Assembly (NCBI RefSeq): GCF_008831285.2
Contig: NC_045139.1
Location: 126,501-190,500 of the forward strand
Direction of reading: 5' to 3'
DNA length: 64,000 nucleotides
From: Nymphaea colorata
Taxonomy: Eukaryota > Streptophyta > Magnoliopsida > Nymphaeales > Nymphaeaceae
The number at the start of each line of letters is the position of its first letter. Position 1 is the stretch's first letter. Positions 13,001 to 23,833 of the stretch are shown here, piece by piece. The notes beneath the pieces were generated by a model. It did not search any database, was not told the origin of the DNA, and saw nothing but the letters and a program-made list of their open reading frames with translations. Position numbers and translations under genes: made by a program.

Positions 13001-13702
13001 TATAGGGCTTATATTTCTCTTTCTAGATCTCCCTCTTTTCTATAATTTCTGCTTTTACAATGGGGACAGTTAGACATCACACTTCCACCTTCCCTCCCTT
13101 GCAACTCTTCCAAGTACTGTGGTACTCTCTCCTTTAACAGTGTAATAATGTGAATTTTAAAAATGATTATGACTAATATCCGAAAGAGTTGGCACAACTG
13201 ATGGGGTAGGGATTGATAGGCGGCTATTCTCCATTTGAAGTTCATGAGACTTCAACTTATTGTATTTCAGGAATCAAAAGTAGGCCTGATAGTGGTATCC
13301 TAAAGGGATGGGTGCACCCCAAAATATACTGGTAACTATGCATTGACTATGAAATGCTCTTGTTGTTGCTCTAGTCTGAATGTAGCGCTCCACAAATCTT
13401 TCCGGCAAATGCAATTGTTGGGTAGGGCACCATTCTTTTCCTGTATCCTCTTAAACTGGTAAAATTTTTATATGGATGTTTATGATTTCTTGTACTTAAT
13501 GAAACGGGCATCTCACAGTCCGTTACCCAAGCTAGTTATTACATTGTCCCTGTGTACGAAATTTCATTTGTCATTTTAATAATGACAAAAAATTCCTATG
13601 GTTAATACAAAAAAGAAACTCTTTTTTGTAGGAACAAAAAATGAAACTGCAAAAAAAAGATTTAGAAATTCGATAAATGTAAAGTTTATTAGTTTATATA
13701 TA
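10075..13702. other. intergenic DNA, no gene recognised
   Basis: Several moderately long ORFs occur (for example 11235-11858 + and 10570-10812 -), but none shows a motif I recognise or forms a splice chain with neighbours. 12430-12760 is rich in ACTCG/GACTC words, a texture common in decayed plant repeats. A non-coding transcript cannot be excluded. Confidence 0.4.
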
Positions 13703-13761
13703 CATATCGTTATAACCAATATATCCATATATATGCATATCGTTATAACCAATATATCCAT
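13703..13761. repeat. 33-bp period tandem repeat
   Basis: A 26-base word starting CATATCGTTATAACC occurs at 13703-13728 and again at 13736-13761. Confidence 0.85.
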
Positions 13762-15746
13762 CTAAGCTGTAAAAAAGTGTTTTCATTTTTTTGTCTCACC
13801 AATTGCTTTATTTCATTATCTGTTAAATATTTTAATATTTCATGAACATTACCTCATACTTATGTTTAAGGTTATTTCATACATATGTCTGTTCTTTCAT
13901 TATCTTATAAATATTTTATTATCTCATACTTATAGTTAAGGTTGTTTTATATCTCATAAACATTATCTTATACTTATGTCATACATCCATCTGTTATCTC
14001 ATTATCTCATAAATATTTTATTATCTCATTAATCCATATGTAATGTTTGAGCATAAAAATAAACACGCATATTGATAATAAAATTCACATCCGGCATATG
14101 CTCGTTATATATGCGCAAAGCGACGTACAAAACTTACTCTCGTTGATTACTGCATGCATCAAGAAATTGGTGTTCGGCCTAGCTACATAAAACTCATTCT
14201 TCTCAATTTTCTCGCAAAATAAAGCATGCATGGCCAATTAAATTACATGAGGGTGAAAAACGGACGGAAGCTGTGGCCTGTGGAAAACAATGACTTTTCA
14301 ATGTCTTAAGATTTGAACTGGGGTCTCTATGTACCGTTGGCCGCTTCAAATCCCACCACATAATTCGCACAACCCTAGGCTATATGACGATTGCGTGTTG
14401 TTTAATTATTATGAACATGTCTTCTCTGGAAAAAATGATATGAAATCTGAACTTGGGGAGTGATGATGCACGTAGCAGTTCACCCTGTTCATTGGTCAAT
14501 GCTGATCCCGCATAACATTAAATTTCGTCAATACTTGACGCAACCTGATCGATGCAAACTGTTGAGATGTAACCCACTGTCAGGTACTGCAGTACCGATC
14601 TAGTCTAGTGGCATCTCTCTCCATCGAACTTATCCTTTCCTGTCCTGGTCTGACTTCGATCACTGATAAACCGGAAAATGCTAAAACCAGCAACGAAGAT
14701 TTCCCGGAGAACGATATTGGCGTATAAAAGTTGAGATGTATAAAATTTGGGCGCCGTCCTTTTGCCTCTTGGTGCAGGTTCATTAAGTCGTCTGCTCTTG
14801 GAGGCCGTTCCCGCTAATCTACCATCAGTCATCTATGCAGAAGATGTATTAACAATAAGATCACACAATTAACAAATATATATGAGATCTGCCGGCGTGC
14901 TGCCAGTTTTTGGACTGGTCGAATGCCGACCCTTTCACCACACAGTAACCGTACTTCGCACTCAAACGGTTAAGCAACTTAAAACTTACTCCTGCTGCCA
15001 GCACGAGCAGTGAACCATTTGACGTTGACAAGAATTGAGTTCACCTAACCTCACTTGTCCTCGGACTTGGCTTGTAAGTACCCACATGATCAATGGCGAC
15101 GAACAGGAAGCATTCACCCAATTTAGTTTTACTCATAGATGATTGCTGCTGAATTCAAATCGACAACCAATGGGGCGGGGCCGAGGTCGACGGATCGGCA
15201 TCAGATGCAGTCACGAAAAACGGGCCACAAGTGCCTGCTGCATTTCTTCGGTTGTAACCATGCTTCTTCTTCTTTATACATATATATACTTAGCAAGCAA
15301 AAGTCAAGTGATATTGTTAGATTTAAACTATTATTATTTCTAATTAACTTTTTCATTTATTTTTTAAATAATTTTTGTATCGTTGGTCGATTCACAACCA
15401 AATCGATTAATATGCAAAAAGATGAATGTTCTTGTTTACCTAATGCCAAATCATTTCTTTCGTAATTATGTGTAATTGTCTATCCCAATTATGACTGCCT
15501 CAGCATAACTAATTTCAAAGGCAAGGTAATGTGACTTGCGTCAAATCTGGGACGGACATTCATGGTATCTACCGTCTTCTTCTGTTGACAGACTAACAGA
15601 CGACCAGCTGTCCATTCCTTAGGAGCCCTCCTGCGCACTTAACTGTTCACTTAAAGTTTTTCTCAGATCTTGCTTCGAAGAACTGTTCTCTCTCTCTCTC
15701 CCTCCCTCCCAAGAAAAGAAAAGGAGCGAACAACCGCCATCACGAG
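13762..15746. other. AT-rich intergenic DNA, no gene seen
   Basis: 13790-14040 repeats loose variants of ATTATCTCATAAATATTTTA, a degenerate AT-rich minisatellite. The rest up to the laccase promoter has no recognised gene. Confidence 0.4.
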
Positions 15747-15753
15747 TATAAAA
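15747..15753 (+). promoter_or_regulatory. TATA box of the laccase gene
   Basis: TATAAAA lies 77 bases before the laccase ATG, predicting transcription from about 15780 and a short leader of about 45 bases. Confidence 0.6.
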
Positions 15754-15823
15754 ACCAGGAAGCCAGCTCCCCCTTTGACCACTGAACTACCACATTGCAG
15801 CAGGGGAGAAGACGGGAAGAAGG

Positions 15824-18064
15824 ATGGTCGGCTGCTGCTTCTCCTGTTCTCTTTGGTTCCTTTTGTGTCTCGCGGCCCTCTTCATAGTGTCATCAGAGTC
15901 CGCATTGAATCGTTACCAATTCGATGTACTTCGTTTCCCCTGCTGCAGTTGCAGTCGCTAGTTAATTAAGAATTTTTGCTTCTTCTTCCAGAATTTGTGC
16001 TCCTTACGGTCGTCGACTCAACCTGATGACCATCTTTCAATGAGATATATTTCAGGTTCAGGTGAAGAACGTCAGTAGGTTGTGCCATGCCAAGCCCATC
16101 GTCACCGTGAACGGCAGGTTTCCTGGGCCTACCATCTATGCTAGGGAAGGAGACCGGGTCGTTGTCAACGTCACCAACTACGCCCAATACAATCTCTCCA
16201 TTCACTGGTAAAAAGATGCAATATATATATATATATATATATATGGACGTTGTTTAATTGATTGAATAATTACTTGGCGGGATGAACAGGCATGGTCTGA
16301 AGCAGTTCCGTAATGGCTGGGCTGATGGACCAGCCTACATAACACAGTGTCCGATCCAGAGCGGGCGCAGCTACGTATATGACTTTAACGTCACAGATCA
16401 GAGGGGAACCTTGTGGTGGCATGCACACATTCTATGGCTCAGAGCCACCGTTCATGGCGCCATCGTCGTCATGCCCAAGAGGGGCGTCCCTTATCCTTTC
16501 CCCCAGCCTGATGCTGAGCTCAATATTGTCTTAGGTGCCTCAGCTTCCTGCAACTTCTAATTAAGTTCTAACCCCGCGACACACAGTACGTATCTACATG
16601 ATCTCCCTAGTAATCAAAGGATTGGTGTTCTTGTAGGAGAGTGGTGGCACAAGGATGTTGAGGTGATTGAGAGCCAAGCCAACTCCCTGGGTGTCCCTCC
16701 AAGCTTGTCTGATGCACATACCATCAACGGGAAGCCAGGACCGCTCTTCCCTTGCTCCGAGAAACGTACATATAAACTTGTTAGCTTAATTTCTTCTATC
16801 AACTCATTGCTACAATATATACACACACACAGACTCTCTCTTAAAACGCTAATTCCCATTTTCCATGATCAATTTCCTGCGCGCGCGCTCTTGCATTTTC
16901 AGACACGTACGCGATGGAGGTGGAAAGCAACAAAACATACATGTTGAGGATCATCAGCGCTGCGCTCAATGATCAGCTCTTCTTTAACATCGCCGGCCAT
17001 AACATGACGGTGGTGGAAATCGATGCCGTCTACTGTAGACCCTTCTCCACACACGCTTTGCTGCTCGCACCAGGTCAGACCACCAACGTTTTGGTTCGCA
17101 CCAACCAGGTCCCTGGCCGGTACTTCGTGGCCGCAAAGCCGTTCATGGACGTCCCCATCCCCGTCGACAACAAAACCGCCACCGGAATCCTTCAATACAA
17201 GGGTGTCCCCAACAGTGTCGTGCCCAGCATGCCGCCGCTTCTCTCCAAGAACGACGTCGGCTTCGTGAAGAGCTTCAACGACAAGCTCAGGAGCTTGAAC
17301 TCTCCTCAATTCCCCGCAAACGTTCCTCTTCAGATCGATCGGCACCTCTTCTTCACCGTGGGGTTAGGGAGGGATCCATGCCCGACGTGCTTGAACGGGA
17401 CCAGGTTTATAGGCGCAATCAACAACATCACGTTCACTCTTCCCACTGTGGCGCTGCTTCAGGCGCATTATTCCAGAATAAGCGGCGTGTTCACGAGGGA
17501 TTTTCCGGACAGGCCGCCGACGGTTTTTAATTTCACCGGTGCACCACTAAAGGCCAACCTCGGCACCAAGGTCGGCACCAGATTGAGCTGGATCCCCTTC
17601 AACTCCACCGTTGAATTGGTGCTTCAAGGCACCAATCTCGTCGGCGTTGAGTCCCATCCCTTCCATCTCCATGGTTACAACTTCTTTATTGTTGGAAGGG
17701 GAATCGGCAACTTTGATCCCGACAAGGACCCTGCAAGTTTTAACTTGATCGATCCTCCTGAAAGGAACACAATTGCGGTTCCTACCGGTGGATGGACGGC
17801 CATCAGATTCAGGGCTAATAACCCAGGTAATTGATTAACCCGCATTTATTGGGTACATACTGTTCATTGAGGTGCATATATGTACTGTAAATGGTAGAGG
17901 CACTGATCAATTAAATTCTTATATCCTTTCCAGGCGTATGGTTCATGCATTGTCACCTGGAAGTTCATACTACGTGGGGATTGTCAACCGCTTTTCTGGT
18001 GGAGAATGGAGATCGTCCTGAAGATTCTCTACTGCCTCCCCCGATGGATCTTCCTCCTTGCTAA
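15824..18064 (+). CDS. laccase (secreted multicopper oxidase)
   Basis: Exons 15824-15925, 16056-16207, 16290-16534, 16637-16765, 16903-17826 and 17934-18064 encode 560 aa, the usual plant laccase length. The enzyme oxidises phenols such as monolignols with O2 in the cell wall. The N-terminus (to about residue 28) is a hydrophobic signal peptide ending near VSSESALN. All four copper-binding motifs are present: [24 protein letters not shown] and MHCHLEVH. Leu sits ten residues after the T1 cysteine, as in other plant laccases. The [14 protein letters not shown] signature and many Asn-X-Ser/Thr sites are also present. Introns are short (77-136 bases); intron 2 has an (AT)n run. The transcript has a miR397-type site in exon 5, so copper-responsive repression is likely. 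I see no frameshift or premature stop. I do not assign it to a numbered LAC subgroup. Confidence 0.96.
16221..16244. repeat. (AT)n microsatellite in laccase intron 2
   Basis: About twelve AT units within the short intron between exons 2 and 3. Confidence 0.9.
16952..16972 (+). promoter_or_regulatory. miR397 target site in laccase exon 5
   Basis: The 21 bases from CATCAGCGCTG to CTCAATGA, encoding the end of IISAALND, pair with miR397 (sequence from memory) along the full length. The only departures are two G:U pairs, opposite miRNA positions 9 and 16. Plant laccases are established miR397 targets at this conserved position. Confidence 0.75.
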
Positions 18065-18846
18065 ACTGCTCTCGATCACGAGGGAATATAATTAAGGCGG
18101 AGAGAACAAGATCCATCGGTATATATTGTTTGATCTTAATTCGTTTGAGCTAAGTGCTCAGTTTATTTCCTTTTCCTGTACAATTAAGTTGCAGGAAGTA
18201 TATATGCCAAGTGCGATGTTGAAGAATGTCAGATTAGACACGACATCGCACCAAGTGAGATTGGCATTGTCCCATAGGTCTTCTCACAAAAATGGAGAGA
18301 CTTTTGTGCATGTTTGCAATAAAAGCACCTGGAATTTGGAAACCATCGACTGTTTCACGCATTTCGTGGATGATACCTCCACCAAATTACAGGCAAATAA
18401 TTCCCCAGCAATCGGATCAATTTGCGGACACCGGACGTGAGCACTCATGTAGTTGAGTGCATATACACTTATACACAGGCTTTAACTAAATTAAAGGGAT
18501 GCTTTGATCGGGATAATGGATGGGAACTCTATCACCTAATTCATAACCATATTCGTGTTGTAGCACTGCTGCAACATTGCAACGTTGGGCATTAAGTCTC
18601 TGTTTGATGAGAAAGAACGGAGCCCCACAGGCCACAGATATATAATTCACATTACAGATATATACGGCATTACTGTCATACCGAGCTAGGCTATGGCTCA
18701 TGTGATAAGACGAATTATTTCGTGCTACAACTGAGACAGACAGGTGTGAATCGTTTATGGGTGTCCGACTGTCTTATACATATACATATATAGGCGCCAG
18801 CGTGTGGATTGTCCTTCAGACCAGATTCAAACGTCAATAGTATCAG
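18065..18846. other. intergenic DNA between laccase and copia element
   Basis: It holds the laccase 3' flank. A 104-codon ORF (18126-18440) has no recognised similarity. The last bases are the 5-bp target sequence duplicated by the retrotransposon. Confidence 0.4.
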
Positions 18847-18851
18847 AACTA
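18847..18851. repeat. target-site duplication, left copy
   Basis: AACTA directly precedes the left LTR and is repeated at 23829-23833 after the right LTR, as expected for a 5-bp copia integration duplication. Confidence 0.9.
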
Positions 18852-19190
18852 TGTTAAATGAATCTGATGGTATGTCAGTCAAAAAGAAGAACAGGGGCAG
18901 GATTTACGTGGTTCGGCTTGAACGCCTACGTCCACGGGAGGAAATCAACAACTTTTCTTATTTTTGCTCTGTTACATTTGCACGTTGCAGAGTATAATTT
19001 ATTTTGAATTTACAACGGCTGAAAGAGCCAAGAGAGGAAAGAATGAGCGGAAGGAAAGTCGACGATCTGCAACGTTCTTTTCTTCAACGTTCCTTTAGGA
19101 ATTGTCTTTCCATAACAAAGTAAGGAAACTCGTTGGGAGGGATGCAACGGATATATCTCCATGAGTTGATTTTCTCCAAGGGCTGTAACA
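18852..19190 (-). repeat. copia 3' LTR (339 bp)
   Basis: It matches the right LTR except for two A/G differences, a 17-base segment beginning GTCAAAAAG that is present only here (about 18877-18893), and the lack of AGAA near the TG end. The ends are TGTTAAA and GTAACA. Confidence 0.97.
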
Positions 19191-19200
19191 ATCTCCCCCT
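19191..19200 (-). other. polypurine tract of the copia element
   Basis: The minus strand reads GAGGGGGAGAT against the inner edge of the 3' LTR, the expected plus-strand priming site for reverse transcription. Confidence 0.85.
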
Positions 19201-19640
19201 CAAGTTGGTGCACAGATGTCAATCTGTCCCAACTTGTTTGAAATAAATTTGTGCTTGTTCTGTCCAAGAGCTTTTGTTAGGATATCTGCAAGTTGATTGT
19301 CACTATTAACATATGGAGTTTCTATAGTTCCATCTTGAATTTTTTCTCTAATAAAATGACAATCAACTTCTATATGTTTCGTCCTCTCATGAAAAACTGG
19401 ATTTGCTCCAATATGGATTGCTGCCATGTTGTCACACAGGAGTTTCATGGGGTTCTTTACGTCCACCAGCATGTCTTTCAATAAAGCTTTCAACCATACC
19501 AGTTCACAAGTACAAGATGCCATAGCCCTATATTCTGCCTCTGCACTTGATCGAGCTACGACTGACTGTTTTTTGCTCCTCCATGTTACTAGATTTCCTC
19601 CAACAAACATGCAATAGCCTGATGTAGATCTTCTCATTGG
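19200..19640 (-). pseudogene. copia RNase H domain, out of frame with the rest of pol
   Basis: This minus-strand frame carries RSTSGYCMFVGGNLVTW, AEAEYRAMA, the CDN motif and HFIREK, and ends near the PPT. These are hallmark copia RNase H sequences. The upstream frame ends its recognisable match at DNPNE; the next residues are found only in this frame, so one base has been lost or gained at about 19625-19640. The stop at 19200-19202 is the normal end of the polyprotein. No function is expected in this copy. Confidence 0.9.
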
Positions 19641-21210
19641 GATTATCAGCCCAATCTGCATCGGAGTATCCAAAGACTTCGAAAGATTTGTTTCTTTTCA
19701 TTAAAATCCCTTTTCCAGGCGTTCCCCTTAGATACCTTACTATTCTATGAGCTGCTTCCACATGTGTCGATCTTGGCTTATGCATGAATTGACTTATAAG
19801 ACTAACTGCATAAGTAATATCTGGACGAGTAACAGTAAGGTAAATTAGCTTGCCGACCAATTTTTGGAAACTATGAACATTTTTCACCATTTCACCATCA
19901 TCATGCGTAAGTTTGCAGTTGAGTTCTAATGGAGTGTCGGCTGGCTTAGCTCCCATGCATCCAGTTTCCTTAAGGAGATCCAAAACATATTTCCGCTGAC
20001 ATAAGAATATTCCTTTATCTGAGTGTGCTACTTCTATACCCAAAAAGTACCTTAATCTGCCTAAATCTTTTATTTCAAATTGGCTATGAAGATACTTCTT
20101 GACTCGATTCATGAAGTCAATATCGTCACCTGTCATAATGATGTCGTCAACATACACAAGGAGAATTGTGATCTTTGAACCTCGTGTGGAAACAAACATG
20201 GTGTAGTCCGCGGAGCTTCTTTTGAATCCAATCTTGGCAAGCGCATCACTAAGACGGGAAAACCATGCACGTGGAGATTGCTTAAGTCCATAAAGGGCCT
20301 TTTTTAATCGACACACGTATCCCATCTTGTTTTCAATGCCTTGAGGAACCTCCATGTAGATCTCTTCATTGATATTTCCATGCAAGAATGCATTTTTTAC
20401 GTCAAGTTGCATAATATCTCATTCTTTATTTGCAGCAACTGAGAGTAACGTTCTGACCGAATTCATTTTTGCAACTGGTGCAAAGGTTTCAGTGTAATCT
20501 TCTCCTTCAGTTTGAGTGAACCCTTTTGCTACTAGTCGGGCTTTGAAGCGTTCAATGGTGCCATCACTTTTATATTTTGCCTTGTAGATCCATTTGCATC
20601 CCACAATCTTCTTCCCATCTGGCAAAGGTACTAGGTCCCAAGTATTATTTTTCTGTAGTGCTGAAATTTCCTCTGTCATGGCATCTCTCCACTGTTTGTC
20701 TTTGCTAGCCTCCTCATAGTTTTTTGGTTCTTGGATAGAATAGGTCTTTAGGATATAGTCTTTGTAGGATTCAGACATGTTGTCAAAGGTAAAGTAGTTG
20801 TCGATGGAGTGAGAGTTGTAGGTGGATAGGTAAGTGTAGTAGTCACTAAGCTTAGATGGAACTTTTTTTTGTCTTGATGAACTTCTAGGGTTTTCCGTAC
20901 TGGTGGACTCAAGTTGACTGGTTTGTTGGTTCGCCACAGGTTGGTTTGATTGAATGGTAAGTTCAAGTTGAGGGGCTAACTCAGCTGACTCAGGTTCATG
21001 AAGGTTTTGGTGTTGTTCTTCATTGGAGGCATTTTCATTGACGGGAGGCTCAGGAGCAGCATGATAAGATCCATGAACATCATCAAAAATTCCAACTAGT
21101 GGGCGCATGGAGTTGTTGACTTTTGTAGAATTTGTTTCTTCCTGTCTAGAAAGATCATAATATGGCTCTTGCTCAAAAAATTTGACGTCTTTAGTCACAA
21201 AATATTTTTT
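19640..21210 (-). pseudogene. copia reverse transcriptase region, interrupted by stop codons
   Basis: Two pieces of one frame, 20422-21210 and about 19640-20418, are separated by TGA at 20419-20421, where family members have Trp (ANKEWD). The first piece has [13 protein letters not shown] and [13 protein letters not shown]; the second has MQLDVKNAFLHG, the YVDDII active site and RYFLGIEV. A further in-frame stop at 21211-21213 separates this region from the integrase. Confidence 0.93.
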
Positions 21211-21213
21211 TTA

Positions 21214-21822
21214 AATTGGATCATAACATTTGTATCCCTTTTTTCTACTAGAATAACCAAGAAAAATACACTTCATAGCTCTTTTGTCAAGTTTATTTCG
21301 AAAAACAGCTTGTATATGAGTAAAACATTTACACCCAAACACTTTTAAGTGTTGGATGGAAATTTTTCTATTCAACAAAAATTCAAGAGGAATTTTAAAA
21401 TCAATACTAGAGCTTGGAATTCTATTGGCAAGGTAACAAGCTGTTCCAATAGCGTCGGTCCAAAACTTTTGAGGAACATTCATGTGTATCATGAGAGAAC
21501 GGACAATATTGAGTAATTGCCGATTTTTACGTTCCGCCACTCCGTTTTGTTGCGGTGTTCCGGCACAAGAGTTTTGTGGTTGAATTCCGCATTTTCGAAT
21601 AAATTCTTTTAATGTTTCATGCATGTATTCCCCTCCATTGTCGGACCGAAGCTTTTTTATTCTAATACCATATTGTGTGAAAATCATGTTATAAAATTCT
21701 TCAAAAAATTTTGGAACTTCACTTTTGAAATTTAAAAAATATAACCATGTGACACGAGACTTGTCATCAATGAAAGTCACATAATACTTATAACCAAAAT
21801 AAGAGTCTACCGGGGCTGGTCC
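21214..21822 (-). pseudogene. copia integrase catalytic core
   Basis: The frame carries FIDDKSRVTWLYF, LRSDNGGEY and GTPQQNGVAERKNR, which are the copia DDE integrase landmarks, then VFGCKCF and FLGYS. It is cut off from the upstream frame by TAG at 21823-21825, at the usual HSDVWGP position (Trp to stop), and downstream by TAA at 21211-21213. Confidence 0.93.
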
Positions 21823-21825
21823 CTA

Positions 21826-23424
21826 GACATCGGAATGTACCAAATCAAAGAATTCAGTAGATCGTTCAGAAGCATGATGAAAAGGTAATCTAGATGACTT
21901 GGCAAATTCACATGCATCACAAGCAAAATGATCAACATGGACATTAGGAAACAAAAGTTTAAAAGTACGATCTGAAATATGCCCCAACCGAGAGTGCCAC
22001 TTTTGATAATATGAAAAACATGCATTTTTGGAGTAGGTAAGAAGGCTCGAGTCTGGCTGATCCATCACGTACAATCCATTGAGTTCACGCCCCCTACCAA
22101 TCTCCCTCCTCGTTGTAAGGTCCTGAAAGATCACTTCCTTTGGAGAGAAAATAACCAGACAGTTGTGAGATTTTGTTATTTTACTAACAGAGATTAAGCT
22201 AGCAGATATGTTAGGCACATATAAAACTATAGAGCAGGTTTTATTATGAAGCAAAGATGCTTCCCCAGTCCCATTGACAGCAATGGGGGCTCCATTAGCA
22301 GTAAAAACAGGACCCCTTTTTACATTTTCTAAATTAGCTAACTTTAAAGGGTCACTTGTCATGTGATCTGTAGCACCGGAATCAATAATCCAAGGAGATA
22401 ATTTGTTTGAAAAAGTGTAAAGAGCATGAGACATACCTTCTTTATTGTGAACAGGTTGAGAGGAAACTAAGTTCGTCTTGGAAAATTGCTGAAAGAATTT
22501 TTCCAGATCTTCTTTGGTGACGAAATTTGTTGTGTCACTTTGCTTGGTCATGGGAACCTTCTCCCGAATAGGACGTCCAACCAATTCCCAGCATTTCTCA
22601 CGGAGATGTCCTGGTTTTTTGCAATGAGTGCACTTGATCTTGCTCCGATTTCTTTGGTAGCTGTTGCTACTAGTTTGATTTTTTGAGGTGGTTGCATCGT
22701 TGAGAGCAAGATAAGCCATCTTCTCGGATGATTCCTCACTGGTTTGGATATTGGGCAGTTGGTTCATGACTTTACGCCTAGAGTGTTCTCGTTGTATAGC
22801 TTGACATACACTATTGAAGTTAGGAAGGGGAGTAGTCATAAGAATTTGACTTCTAAATCCTTCGTAATCACTACCAAGGCCAGCAAGAATCTTGAATACT
22901 TTGTCTTCCTCTACACGTTGTTTGTAAATTTCTGGATCTGAGGTTGGTGGTCTGTATTGCATAAGTTCTTCCCATAAACTACGATTTTGGCTCAAGTACA
23001 TATGCAAAGGTTTGTCTCCAAGGATTAACTTAGCAATTTCGGCCTGAATCTGATAAACTCTAGCAGCATTGTTTTGTTCACTAAAAAGATCTTTCAAAGT
23101 TTCCCACAATTCTTTTGCAGTCTCTTGATATAACAGTGTATCAGATATGTGAGATTCCATAGAGTTTAAGAGCCAAGACATTACCAGATCGTTCTCCGAC
23201 TCCCATCCTTTGTATTGTGGATCTGTCTTGGGTGGCTGTTTGATGTCGCCATTTATGTACCCAATCTTTGATCTGCCACTGAGGAAGAGTCGAGCTGCTC
23301 TGGCCCAACTGAGGTAGTTTGCTCCATTCAACAACGTTGAGGTGATCTTCAAGGTATGATTGTTGTGATCATCCTTTGTTGTTTTGGATGAATCCCTGCT
23401 GTCGTTTCCATGGGACTCTGCCAT
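21826..23424 (-). pseudogene. copia gag-protease and integrase zinc-binding domain
   Basis: The frame runs from the likely start ATG (complement of 23422-23424, protein start MAESHGND) for about 530 residues to the premature TAG. Visible in order are the Gag domain (YLSWARAARLFLSG), the CCHC zinc knuckle (CTHCKKPGHLREKC), the aspartic protease motif (WIIDSGATDHMT) and the HHCC finger of integrase (WHSRLGH ... CDACEFAK). Gag, protease and zinc finger are intact in this copy. Confidence 0.93.
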
Positions 23425-23490
23425 AGGTATGAGTAGAGGATGCCTCTTGATAACAAGAGGAAAGAAGGACAGAGTCTTATGCACAGAGGT

Positions 23491-23502
23491 GCTCTGATAC
23501 CA
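23491..23502 (-). other. primer-binding site (initiator tRNA-Met)
   Basis: The minus strand immediately inside the 5' LTR reads TGGTATCAGAGC, complementary to the 3' end of initiator tRNA-Met, the standard copia primer. Confidence 0.93.
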
Positions 23503-23828
23503 TGTTAAAAGAATGAATCTGATGGTATGTCAGGGCAGGATTTACGTGGTTCGGCTTGAACGCCTACGTCCACGGGAGGAAATCAACAACTTTTCTTATT
23601 TTTGCTCTGTTACATTTGCACGTTGCAGAGTATAATTTATTTTGAATTTACAACGGCTGAAAGAGCCAAGAGAGGAAAGAATGAGCGGAAGGAAAGTCGA
23701 CGATCTGCAACGTTCTTTTCTTCAACGTTCCTTTAGGAATTGTCTTTCCATAACAGAGTAAGGAAACTCGTTGGAAGGGATGCAACGGATATATCTCCAT
23801 GAGTTGATTTTCTCCAAGGGCTGTAACA
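23503..23828 (-). repeat. copia 5' LTR (326 bp)
   Basis: It pairs with 18852-19190. It contains the element's promoter by analogy; I do not mark an exact TATA box. Confidence 0.97.
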
Positions 23829-23833
23829 AACTA
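23829..23833. repeat. target-site duplication, right copy
   Basis: AACTA, identical to 18847-18851. Confidence 0.9.

Larger units (their letters stand above)
18852..23828 (-). mobile_element. complete Ty1/copia LTR retrotransposon with decayed coding region
   Basis: The element is 4977 bp and transcribed on the minus strand. It has 5' LTR 23503-23828, PBS 23491-23502, gag-protease, integrase, reverse transcriptase and RNase H in copia order, a polypurine tract at about 19191-19200, and 3' LTR 18852-19190, flanked by AACTA duplications. The LTRs start TG and end CA and differ by only two substitutions plus two indels, indicating recent insertion. The single polyprotein frame is broken by three stop codons (21823-21825, 21211-21213, 20419-20421) and one frameshift near 19625-19640. 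The copy is therefore non-autonomous now. Confidence 0.97.

Noticed and set aside
13790-14040. Loose AT-rich repeats considered as a possible array
   Set aside because: Units vary in length and spacing, with no constant repeat and unique spacer. CRISPR arrays are not expected in plant nuclear DNA.
18126-18440. 104-codon ORF after the laccase
   Set aside because: No recognisable domain, no splice partner, and it lies in the 3' flank. The laccase already ends at the family's normal C-terminus.
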